Shown: piece after piece, positions 1-5,719 of the stretch
Layout: each line of letters opens with the position of its first letter
Numbering within the stretch: position 1 is the first letter of the stretch
DNA from: CAYMAX01 sp964388595
GTDB lineage: Bacteria; Bacteroidota; Bacteroidia; Bacteroidales; UBA932
NCBI GenBank assembly: GCA_964388595.1
Contig: CAYMAX010000078.1
Span: forward strand, 1-5,824
Length of the DNA: 5,824 bases
Direction of reading: 5' to 3'
Made by a program: the position numbers and the translations under genes
Notes under the pieces: generated by a model
What the model saw: only the letters and a program-made list of their open reading frames with translations
Told to the model about the DNA's origin: nothing
Database searches by the model: none

Positions 1-1019
1 ATGTACCGCTCGGCAAAATAATAACAATAATCGAAACGAGTGCTGGCCACATTCCAATAAAGTATCATCTGCTTTGTAATGGATTCTATATGTTTCTTCT
101 CAGGAGGATCGAAACGGAAAATTTCGAACATGATATCTGGGAATGATTGGTATATTGCCGCAGCACGTTTGGACATGAGGTCCAATCCATCATCCTTGAG
201 CAAATAAGCTTCATTATATATGCGCTGAAAAGACTGGGAGGTGAGGAGTGAGAGAGATCCATTGACTGGATATGAGGTAAAAGGACTCAGGTAGTTATCA
301 AGAATCAGGAAGTCTTTGACACCTTGCGTGATGATTGACCGTTCTGCAAGTTTTTTTAGTCCTTCTTTAACACTTTTATGAATAATCTGTCTATAGAATG
401 GTATAGCTTCCATTAATTCAAAATTTCCTAAAATCTCTATATAATCGATATTCGCGGGTGTTAGCTGTCTATCGATTTCGCGAAGCTCTTGTTCTAGCTG
501 CATATCTTTAAAGGAGGGAATTTTATCAACATCTTGCCCAAACTCGGATATCGCTGTTTTAAGTCCTTTGGCGAATTCCTCATAATCGTTTCTTGTCGCC
601 TCAAGATTCAATAACGATTTCGAAGCTTTGATTTTAAAATCGGATTGAAGAATATTTTTTGGCAGAACATTATATGCCGATAAAAAATAAAATTTTTTGA
701 TTATGTTGTTTGTATATTTCGAAGACAAAAATTTCTCAAGTTCTTTAACATATTCTTCTGTTTCGGCTAGCTGTCCTACAATAAAACCAAAAATATTAAT
801 ATCCTCAATTATATAGTACGGTAACTCCTTTTGGTTATTCTTTGTTATCCGAGGATTTCCTTTGAAAATTATCTTTTCTTCCTCCATTTTCTGAAGGTTG
901 CGAGCTAAAATATTTCCTTTGCTTGTTTCTATAATTTTGCCTAACTGAGAAGCCGACCACCCGCTGTTATCTGACATTTTTTCCAGGATCGCTATGTCAT
1001 GGGGTCTCAGCTTATTCAT
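1..1019 (-). CDS. Winged-helix DNA-binding regulator, C-terminus beyond the left edge
   Basis: Reading leftward from ATG at 1019 gives 339 residues with no stop, so the gene runs off the window. Residues about 4-70 have the pattern of an archaeal winged helix: a helix LRPHDIAILEKM, a turn and second helix WSASQLGKIIE, a recognition helix around NILARNLQKMEEEKI, and a wing FKGNPRITKNNQKELPYYI. The remaining ~270 residues are predicted by eye to be mostly helical and charged, with no motif I recognise and no obvious membrane segment. The probable role is a transcriptional regulator; the ligand or partner is unknown. It is divergent from the replication operon and shares its control region. The frame is also open upstream to a GTG at 1064 (15 more residues) with no Shine-Dalgarno; I prefer ATG 1019 because TTATTAATAA lies about 25 bp upstream, fitting a leaderless transcript. 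The gene looks more AT-rich than the operon to its right. Confidence 0.75.
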   Translation of the reverse strand, partial: MNKLRPHDIAILEKMSDNSGWSASQLGKIIETSKGNILARNLQKMEEEKIIFKGNPRITKNNQKELPYYIIEDINIFGFIVGQLAETEEYVKELEKFLSSKYTNNIIKKFYFLSAYNVLPKNILQSDFKIKASKSLLNLEATRNDYEEFAKGLKTAISEFGQDVDKIPSFKDMQLEQELREIDRQLTPANIDYIEILGNFELMEAIPFYRQIIHKSVKEGLKKLAERSIITQGVKDFLILDNYLSPFTSYPVNGSLSLLTSQSFQRIYNEAYLLKDDGLDLMSKRAAAIYQSFPDIMFEIFRFDPPEKKHIESITKQMILYWNVASTRFDYCYYFAERY

Positions 1020-1038
1020 AGGCTCATGATTAAGCAAT

Positions 1039-1048
1039 TTATTAATAA
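1039..1048 (-). promoter_or_regulatory. TATA-like box for the leftward regulator
   Basis: TTATTAATAA is centred about 25 bp upstream of ATG 1019 on the minus strand, with a purine-rich stretch (CGAAAAG) just upstream where an archaeal BRE would be. This spacing fits a leaderless transcript starting at or next to the ATG. If the true start is GTG 1064, this box would lie inside the gene, and a weaker candidate (TTATCAAAA, around 1090-1098) would be used. Confidence 0.4.
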
Positions 1049-1068
1049 TCTTTTCGATATGCACAAGG

Positions 1069-1105
1069 GGTTATCATTGATGGTTGATTTTGATAACCGT
1101 TATCA
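1069..1105. promoter_or_regulatory. Operator-like cluster of GTTATCA palindromes between divergent genes
   Basis: The heptamer GTTATCA occurs at 1070-1076 and 1099-1105, and its complement TGATAAC at 1091-1097. The last two form a perfect 15-bp palindrome (1091-1105) with a single central base. The first pairs as GGTTATCA (1069-1076) with TGATAACC (1091-1098). Three TTGAT pentamers also lie at 1077, 1084 and 1090. The cluster sits between the leftward winged-helix gene and the rightward AbrB-operon, so a protein bound here could affect both promoters. The likely binder is one of the two flanking DNA-binding proteins; this is inference from position. Confidence 0.6.
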
Positions 1106-1133
1106 TCAGACTACCTTCACGATAAATCCAAGG

Positions 1134-1142
1134 TTAATATTA
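1134..1142 (+). promoter_or_regulatory. TATA-like box for the replication operon
   Basis: TTAATATTA is centred about 25 bp upstream of ATG 1163. No Shine-Dalgarno sequence precedes that ATG, so a leaderless transcript starting at the ATG is the simplest reading. It lies about 30 bp downstream of the GTTATCA palindromes, so a bound regulator could block or help the basal factors. Confidence 0.45.
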
Positions 1143-1162
1143 GTTTTATCTGTGAATCTGGT

Positions 1163-1357
1163 ATGAATGAATTAGCTATAAACCTGGGATTACGAAAGAT
1201 CCAGCTCATTCATGGCAGCGCATTTATTAACTTGCCAAGGGCTTGGATAAGGACAAATGATCTCAACAAAGGGGATCGGGTAAGCGTTGGCTTGCGAAGA
1301 GATGGAACATTAGAGATCTCATGCATTGTCGCGTCCAAAGAAGGAGGCGACGCCTAA
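1163..1357 (+). CDS. AbrB/SpoVT-like swapped-hairpin DNA-binding protein
   Basis: A 64-residue protein. Residues 11-52 follow the AbrB/MazE/SpoVT pattern: a basic first strand RKIQLIHGSAFINLP, the LPRAWI helix start, a polar helix ending NDLNKGDRVSV, and a final strand DGTLEI. The LP..W....L..GD.V.V signature is typical of archaeal members, which act as dimers that interleave two hairpins to bind DNA. As first gene of the operon, next to palindromic operators, it is a good candidate autoregulator of replication genes. It could instead be the antitoxin of a toxin-antitoxin pair, but no recognisable toxin follows (the next gene is mostly hidden by a gap). The start lacks a Shine-Dalgarno and fits a leaderless transcript. 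The stop TAA shares its last A with the ATG of the next gene (TAATG). Confidence 0.75.
   Translation: MNELAINLGLRKIQLIHGSAFINLPRAWIRTNDLNKGDRVSVGLRRDGTLEISCIVASKEGGDA
1343..1347 (+). promoter_or_regulatory. Shine-Dalgarno GGAGG that marks a start at 1357
   Basis: GGAGG lies 9 nt before ATG 1357, inside the last codons of the AbrB-like gene. Together with the TAATG overlap it shows that another gene begins here even though almost all of its sequence is hidden by the N run. Confidence 0.65.
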
Positions 1358-1591
1358 TGTCTCCTAACATCNNNNNNNNNNNNNNNNNNNNNNNNNNNNN
1401 NNNNNNNNNNNNNNNNNNNNNNNNNNNNNNNNNNNNNNNNNNNNNNNNNNNNNNNNNNNNNNNNNNNNNNNATAGGCATGTGGTCGGAAAGTAAAGTGCC
1501 CAGGGTTGCCGCCCAAGGCAGAAAGAAACTGACATTAAATAATAGCACCTCCTATAATTTAAGTTTTTCTGTTCAATGGAGGTGGTCTTGA
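1357..1591 (+). CDS. Small unknown protein, mostly hidden by the 100-N gap
   Basis: The start is well supported: ATG 1357 overlaps the preceding TAA and has GGAGG 9 nt upstream. Only M-S-P-N-I is visible before the Ns. After the gap the frame beginning at 1472 stays open for 39 codons and stops at TGA 1589-1591, overlapping ATG 1591 of the next gene as TGATG, the same arrangement as the other junctions here. The visible tail contains VPRVAAQGRKKLTLN and ends SVQWRWS. An open run of this length is not rare by chance and the last part is AT-rich, so the end is much less certain than the start; the gene may instead end inside or just after the gap, with 1500-1575 as spacer. The two sides are out of phase with exactly 100 Ns, as expected if the gap size is only a placeholder. 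Function cannot be told. Confidence 0.4.
1372..1471. other. Assembly gap (100 N)
   Basis: Exactly 100 unknown bases, the usual placeholder for a scaffold join of unknown length. The real distance, and whether more genes lie inside, cannot be told. The same operon orientation on both sides and the matching junction style suggest that the join is correct. Confidence 0.95.
1578..1585 (+). promoter_or_regulatory. Shine-Dalgarno GGAGGTGG selecting the start at 1591
   Basis: GGAGGTGG ends 5 nt before ATG 1591. An earlier in-frame ATG at 1576 overlaps this site and would add only five residues (MEVVL), so the start at 1591 is preferred. A TATA-like CCTATAATTT at 1551-1560 is also present but too close to be a clear promoter for this start. 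Confidence 0.65.
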
Positions 1592-1914
1592 TGGCCAAGA
1601 GAGCAGCAAAAGGACTACGTAAAGATCGAGACTTCTCGGATATCATAGAACAGGCCTGTGATCGAGATCGGATATATTTCGAGAAGCATCCTGACACCGA
1701 ATTCTATATGAGGAGATCTGTTCCTGGCGAGTTCTGGCCAGTCATTTTCCCTTATGAGGGTTACGTTGGAGTACAACAGATCTCACCAGGATTTAGATTA
1801 AGGAGCCCATATCTAATTGAAAAAACAGGAACAATCGGTGACGAGACTTGGAAGAAGCTGCTCGAAGAAGGTACACAAATCCTGGAGGTCTTTAATGAGG
1901 GGGGAGATACTTAA
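1591..1914 (+). CDS. 107-residue protein of unknown function in the replication operon
   Basis: I do not recognise the family. The protein starts with a basic stretch (MAKRAAKGLRKDR), followed by a charged helix (FSDIIEQACDRDRIYFEKHP), a middle part rich in aromatic residues and prolines (FYMRRSVPGEFWPVIFPYEG), a likely strand pair around VGVQQISPGFRLRSPYLIE, and a final helix (ETWKKLLEEGTQILEVF). It has no membrane segment, signal peptide or cysteine cluster; the only cysteine is in the first third. The pattern suggests a small soluble protein, possibly an accessory factor of the primase-helicase that follows. The TAA stop shares its A with the ATG at 1914 (TAATG), so the two are probably translated together. 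The strong Shine-Dalgarno at 1578-1585 fixes the start. Confidence 0.7.
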   Translation: MAKRAAKGLRKDRDFSDIIEQACDRDRIYFEKHPDTEFYMRRSVPGEFWPVIFPYEGYVGVQQISPGFRLRSPYLIEKTGTIGDETWKKLLEEGTQILEVFNEGGDT

Positions 1915-3002
1915 TGAGTTCGATAAAGAAAGAAGACTCATCAGTGTCTCTATCCGGAACAGCTAATAAATGGAGTTGGGAGCACTACAAACGGCCAGAA
2001 GTCCGAGATACCATTATCAGATTCTGCCAAGATGGCACGAAACAAAGAGCATTCAATGGCGATAAAGGGTGGTACATATCCTCTGGTAATGGAGCGGTGC
2101 GGCTTCGAAGTCACGAAGACTATGAAGATACTGCGTCCAAGTTTAGAACCCTATATGCAACATTAGATCTCTTCGATCCTGGTGTTTTTAATACCTCATC
2201 CCCCTGGGATGAAAAAGCAGGAAAACCCGAGCGCCCAATAGGCATCTTTAGAGACTGCCAGGCCTATACCCTTGGAGCCGATATTGACAGCATCGGCAAT
2301 ATAATTGAGGACCCGTCCATCAAGCAAGCCGTTGAGGACACAGCCAAATTCCTGGTGGGTATGTTGAATGAAGCAGGGATCTCCAAGAGTGTCCATTGCC
2401 TTTATTCAGGTGGCGGAATCTATGTCTTTATCCATCATGCCCTTTTCCAAGCGAAGCCCGAGTGGAGCCCAGAAGACCGCGAGGAGGCCTTCAGAAGCCT
2501 AACAGGAGCCTACAACATGTTCCTGGCGGATGCTGAGTGCAAGTTTTTTGAACTCCATCCCGAGCATCTGGGCAAAGTAAAAATTGATAAGATCAATAAC
2601 CAGAAACGGAAGTTCAAGTGCATTTTCTCCATCCATAAGGAATATGACCTTGCAGTAGTGCCACTTGATCCAGGCAATATAAAGATCGATTTCGATCAGG
2701 CACGACTCCCTCTTTCAGATGATATCCTGCAGAAGGGGGTGGAATGGTACATTGAATATGATCCTGCCGAGCTAGACGCGGTTAAGACACTACTTGAACC
2801 TTATGCAGATACGATAGAGGAGGATCTCAGATCACGCAAGGAGCGTTCAGGAGACTTTGAGATCAGTAAGAGATCTGAGCCAATCCCTGTAGAGGATTGG
2901 CCTCCATGCATAAAGAATATCATTAATAAAGCCGAGCCGGGCAAAGGGCCTCACCGAGCCTGTGCGGTAATCGCCTCCTACCTATATCAAGCGGGATGGT
3001 CT
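1914..3002 (+). CDS. Primase-helicase, N-terminal part: PriS-like catalytic domain and start of PriL-like Fe-S domain
   Basis: The first 363 residues of one large gene cut by the 10-N gap; the rest continues at 3013. Residues about 25-260 look like the archaeo-eukaryotic primase (AEP) catalytic fold. Metal-binding motif I is GADID (D123, D125). Motif II is SGGGIYVFIHH (165-175, with H174 matching the catalytic His). Motif III is KIDKI (D225), followed by KCIFSIHKEYDLAVVPL, which parallels the nucleotide-binding stretch R.P.SLH.KTG..VVP of archaeal PriS. Residues 328-363 (DWPPCIKNIINKAEPG, then HRACAVIASYLYQAGWS) resemble the beginning of the C-terminal domain of the primase large subunit, where the PPC cysteine is the first ligand of a 4Fe-4S cluster. 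Role: RNA/DNA primer synthesis for element replication. A GGGGAG stretch 7-8 nt upstream and the TAATG overlap support the start. Reading beyond the gap in this frame to 3236 is an artefact. Confidence 0.85.
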
Positions 3003-3012
3003 NNNNNNNNNN
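3003..3012. other. Assembly gap (10 N) inside the primase-helicase gene
   Basis: The Ns interrupt a continuous domain. The upstream frame and the downstream frame differ, so the true missing length should be 2 modulo 3 (for example 8 or 11), not 10. Annotating across the Ns as written produces two overlapping false gene ends (3236 for the first part, a false start at 2996 for the second). Confidence 0.9.
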
Positions 3013-5305
3013 GATGCCTGTGGCCAATAGGTGTGGTGTGGAGCAAAGAATCTTCGATCAGTGGTATGGTCGGATGTGCTGCCCCAACTGTTCCAAGATA
3101 CAAGAATCCAGCTCAGGTTATCCTAATATTGGAATCGGAGAGTTGGGTTATTGTGAACCTGAAGACGGATGCGATGGCTGCAAATGGCCTGGTAATTATA
3201 ATAGTTGGTCGGTCAATAAGATCGAAGAGCATCTGAAGAATAACCTCTCCGCTTTAAGCAATCCCGAGATAATAAAGGTGCTAGCAGATTTAAAGTGGAC
3301 TAAGAATCTGGAATATACACTGTTGCTGAAGAATCTGAAAATTACCGGTGAAATAAAGAAAGCTCTTGAGAAAGAGATCGCCAAGCTGAAGCAAGAAATG
3401 GAGAGACCTACGCCTTCACCTGAGATACGGAAAAAGGCCATCGAGATTCTGGAGAATGACGATCCGATACACTATATCGCAACAAGTTGTGGGCGGATGG
3501 TTCTGGGAGCAGATAAAGCATTCAAGAAACTGATATGCTGTGTATCCGTCCAAAATATCCTTCAATCTACGGGCTTGCATCCAAAACTCAATGGCGAGAG
3601 CGGTGGTGGTAAGACCTGGGCAATATTGACTTTTGCTCATCATCTGCCTGCAGAGGCTGTACTAAAGGGCTCCATGTCCGCCAAATCAGGTTACTACCAC
3701 AATGACGGTAATGGCATCCTCAGAATACTTGATGACTATCAGGCAGGGAACGAGGATCTAGATACAACCATAAAACAAACATCTTCGGAATTTCATCAGC
3801 CTTACACCCATCGGACAGTGGCAAACAACAAAGCATTAAAACTCCAGATTGGCTCGGAGCAGACTTGGGCGATCACATCAGTGGACAGCAGCCAGGACAT
3901 ACAGGTCTTGAATAGGCAAATACCAATAAACGTGAACGACAGCGAGGAATTAACGAAGGACGTGAACCGTCAAACAATAGAGAGATATGGTGAGGGAGAG
4001 CCTCAGTTTCCCGTGGATGATAACGTACTCGTGAGTCGTGAGATTTTCCGCAAACTTCGAGAGGAAGGATACATCAACGTTCGTGTACCATTTTATGATC
4101 GAATAGAGTGGTTCGATACAAGTAACAGAAGGAATCCCTCAATCTTCATGGATTTACTGATTGGTATCACCGCGATGAATAGATTTCAGCGAGAAAAGGA
4201 TGCGGATGATTATTATTTAGCCACTGAAGATGATTTCCACGCCGCAAAGGAATTGTTCGTTGAACGTGATGCAGAGGAACTCGTGCATAGGCTAACCAAA
4301 CGTGAACGCCAATTCGCTGAGCTGCTTGCAAAAAATAAGGATGGGATGACCAGGGAAGAAGTAGCCAAAGCACTGGGTCTCTCTCCGACGAGGATTAGTC
4401 ATCTTGCCAGTGGAGAGAAAGGGAAGGGGGGTCTTTCCCAGAAGCTACCTGGGTTCGCAGTACAGGAAATAACAGATTATGAAATATATACGCCGGGCGT
4501 TGAGAAGCGTGCAGTTAGGAAGACACTCTACAAGCTGGAGGGGTACAATCCATTGGAAGGCTTCGACGCGATCGTAAAGCTCCGTGAGAGTGCGCCAAGT
4601 GCGGATGGTGTGCGGGTCAAAGTGCGCAACGAAAATAATGCGGAAATCGATAACAGCGAGAGAGAGAAGAGAGAGATAGATAGAGAAAGTGCGGATAGTG
4701 CGGGGTGCGAGAGAGGAATTTTTTTGGGCGCGGCTCAAGGCAAGAAGAGTTCTCTTTCTCTCGCGGGGCAGAAAAATCCGCACTCTCACCAAGAAAAGAC
4801 AACAGTAGACACAAAAGAGAGCCGCACAGTCGAGCGCACGGGTGCGCACTCAACGCACTCTGTGGCTCCTGATGATGGTGCAAAGTCATCATCTATTTTT
4901 CAAGAGAACGGAAATCCTGCAATCAGCCCTCATCCAAGGAAAGACCTGCCGACTCCAGGTAGGAAGAGCGACAAGCAAAAAGAGGCCGCCACTTGCCCCA
5001 TTTGTGGAGTTGATATCGGTCCTGGCCATAGCAGCCAAATCTTTGAAGGCATAAGCTACTGTACTTCCTGCCCACGTCATTTATCAGCGCTGCGTGTATC
5101 AGTTGGAGAGCTGACAGAGAAGAATGGCATTGCTCCTTCAGAGACAGAAATCTATGAGTATATAGCCTCAAGGAATAGCAGGCCTCCAAAGAAGGAACTT
5201 ATTTCGTCTATGCTTCGGGTTCTGGGGTTTGAGGAAAGGGATGGAAAATGGTTTCTATCCTCTGCCAAAGATGTAGAGGCTCCTGCCGAGAGAGCTGATG
5301 CATGA
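3013..5305 (+). CDS. Primase-helicase, C-terminal part: Fe-S/zinc region, SF3-like AAA+ helicase, winged helix, zinc ribbon
   Basis: Continuation of the gene starting at 1914; 763 residues counted from 3014, so the whole protein has about 1,130. Residues 7-62 hold cysteines C7, C22, C23, C26, C47, C53 and C56 (CCPNCSKIQ, GELGYC, CDGCKWPG), fitting the remaining ligands of a PriL-type 4Fe-4S domain. A charged, possibly coiled helix follows (~105-132). The helicase core has Walker A GESGGGKT (194-201), Walker B ILDDY (D240, D241), a sensor-like strand WAITSVD and a candidate arginine finger R301 (VLNRQ); the ~40-residue A-to-B spacing suits superfamily 3. A winged helix lies at about 430-500 (MTREEVAKALGLSPTRISHL). 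A low-complexity polar linker covers about 525-655 and overlaps the AGTGCG array. The end has a CPIC...CTSC zinc ribbon (661-686) and a small helical tail that may be another winged helix. Likely role: replicative unwinding coupled to priming. Similar AEP-helicase fusions are known from plasmids and viruses. Confidence 0.85.
4589..4859. repeat. Two-directional array of AGTGCG-type heptamers inside the primase-helicase gene
   Basis: Forward copies, AGTGCGG or close variants, begin at 4589, 4598, 4609, 4621, 4637, 4688, 4697 and 4704. Inverted copies (CCGCACT and variants) begin at 4778, 4822, 4834, 4844 and 4853. The switch in direction lies around 4735, at a patch containing a run of seven Ts. 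The copies are read as Ser-Ala, Val-Arg, Asn-Ala, Pro-His, Arg-Thr or His-Ser, so they are not all in one codon phase; this argues for a DNA-level signal rather than a peptide repeat. The encoded segment is a low-complexity linker that could tolerate such a sequence. Candidate role: iteron-like binding sites for the encoded initiator. The spacing is irregular, so this is not a classical phased iteron set. Confidence 0.55.
4658..4764. repeat. Purine tract and matching inverted GCGAGAGA/TCTCTCGC arms
   Basis: A GA-rich run covers 4658-4689 with only two interrupting Ts. GCGAGAGA at 4707-4714 is the exact reverse complement of TCTCTCGC at 4757-4764, giving arms 42 bp apart around a T-rich centre. 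The right arm extends leftward as TTCTCTT, which also matches the purine tract imperfectly. The structure lies at the centre of the AGTGCG array. Confidence 0.5.
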
Positions 5306-5339
5306 ATGATGGGCAATCCTTGCTTTCTAAGCCCATCAT
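5306..5339 (+). terminator. Stem-loop after the primase-helicase stop, possible transcript end
   Basis: ATGATGGGC (5306-5314) is the exact reverse complement of GCCCATCAT (5331-5339), with a 16-nt loop, starting one base after the TGA stop. It is followed by a pyrimidine-rich stretch (CTTCTCTCACT) rather than a clean T run. Archaeal termination depends mainly on T-rich stretches, so the hairpin may instead protect the 3' end of the operon mRNA. Confidence 0.4.
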
Positions 5340-5367
5340 CTTCTCTCACTCGTGAGTTTCAACAGAA

Positions 5368-5658
5368 ATGCCCGAGACAACAACAAAGAAAGACGAAAAA
5401 AACCAGCTTTCTCAATGCAATTGCAGTGTGTTACAATGCAGATCCCGTGGCAATTTTTTAACGGAAGCAAGCCCTTTGCAACGCCAACCAATCGCGGCTG
5501 GCAATCAGCATGCGGGATATCGATTCCACATGAGTATCCGCAATTTTGAAGAGAGGCCTTTTATGATCCCTGCAAGACGGCTTTTAAATGTATACATAAA
5601 TCAGAGGTATCAAAATATGAATATCTTGGCAAAATCGATAACATCAGACAGGATTTGA
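5368..5658 (+). CDS. Doubtful 96-residue open frame
   Basis: ATG 5368 to TGA 5658. The first residues (MPETTTKKDEKNQLSQ) look like a plausible soluble N-terminus, but there is no Shine-Dalgarno, no clear TATA box at leaderless spacing, and no recognisable family. A second frame (5352-5549) overlaps most of it, and the frame runs through one of the ATGTATACAT palindromes. Three cysteines lie close together (CNCSVLQC) with no partner pair. It could be a small real gene just downstream of the operon, but chance is at least as likely. Confidence 0.22.
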   Translation: MPETTTKKDEKNQLSQCNCSVLQCRSRGNFLTEASPLQRQPIAAGNQHAGYRFHMSIRNFEERPFMIPARRLLNVYINQRYQNMNILAKSITSDRI

Positions 5659-5670
5659 TTATGTATACAT
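5588..5670. repeat. Pair of ATGTATACAT palindromes with 73-bp centre spacing
   Basis: ATGTATACAT occurs at 5588-5597 and 5661-5670. The flanks match in inverted orientation: the left copy is within AAATGTATACATAA and the right copy within TTATGTATACATTT. The centres are 73 bp apart, close to seven turns of B-DNA, so two bound dimers would lie on the same face and could form a loop. Such TGTATACA cores are typical of dimeric helix-turn-helix regulators; the binder is unknown. Confidence 0.6.
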
Positions 5671-5708
5671 TTTTCCCCACGCGGCATCGGTTAAGGATTT
5701 TCTGATAC

Positions 5709-5719
5709 TATATTAATAA
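5709..5719. promoter_or_regulatory. TATA-like box near the right edge
   Basis: TATATTAATAA lies 39 bp to the right of the second ATGTATACAT palindrome. A rightward transcript would start near 5740; a TTG at 5761 directly after an in-frame TAG opens a frame that is still open at the window edge, but 21 codons are too few to call a gene. The near-symmetry of the box leaves the direction open. Confidence 0.25.

Noticed and set aside
1061..1076. AAGGGGTT next to the palindromes as a possible archaeal Orc1/Cdc6 origin box
   Set aside because: Only the G-string is present; the TCCA...TGGAAAC half of an origin recognition box is missing.
1263..1697. Minus-strand open frame across the 100-N gap, with AGGAGGTG upstream of an ATG on the minus strand near 1535
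   Set aside because: It is open only because Ns cannot contain stops; it overlaps well-supported plus-strand genes at both ends. The minus-strand Shine-Dalgarno match lies in AT-rich DNA and leads to no recognisable protein.
3013..3236. Continuation of the 1914 frame past the 10-N gap
   Set aside because: The residues change to an unrelated sequence while the other frame carries the cysteine domain and helicase; it is a frameshift artefact of the gap length.
4589..4859. CRISPR array or tandem repeat
   Set aside because: The units are only about 7 bp, irregularly spaced and inverted on the right side, and they lie within a continuous reading frame.
4445..4892. Two long minus-strand open frames opposite the linker region
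   Set aside because: They are shadows of the plus-strand low-complexity coding sequence; their peptides are biased in Leu, Ser and Arg, with no family pattern or ribosome-binding site.
5352..5549. 65-residue plus-strand open frame overlapping the 5368 frame
   Set aside because: No ribosome-binding site or recognisable domain, and it conflicts with another equally weak frame.
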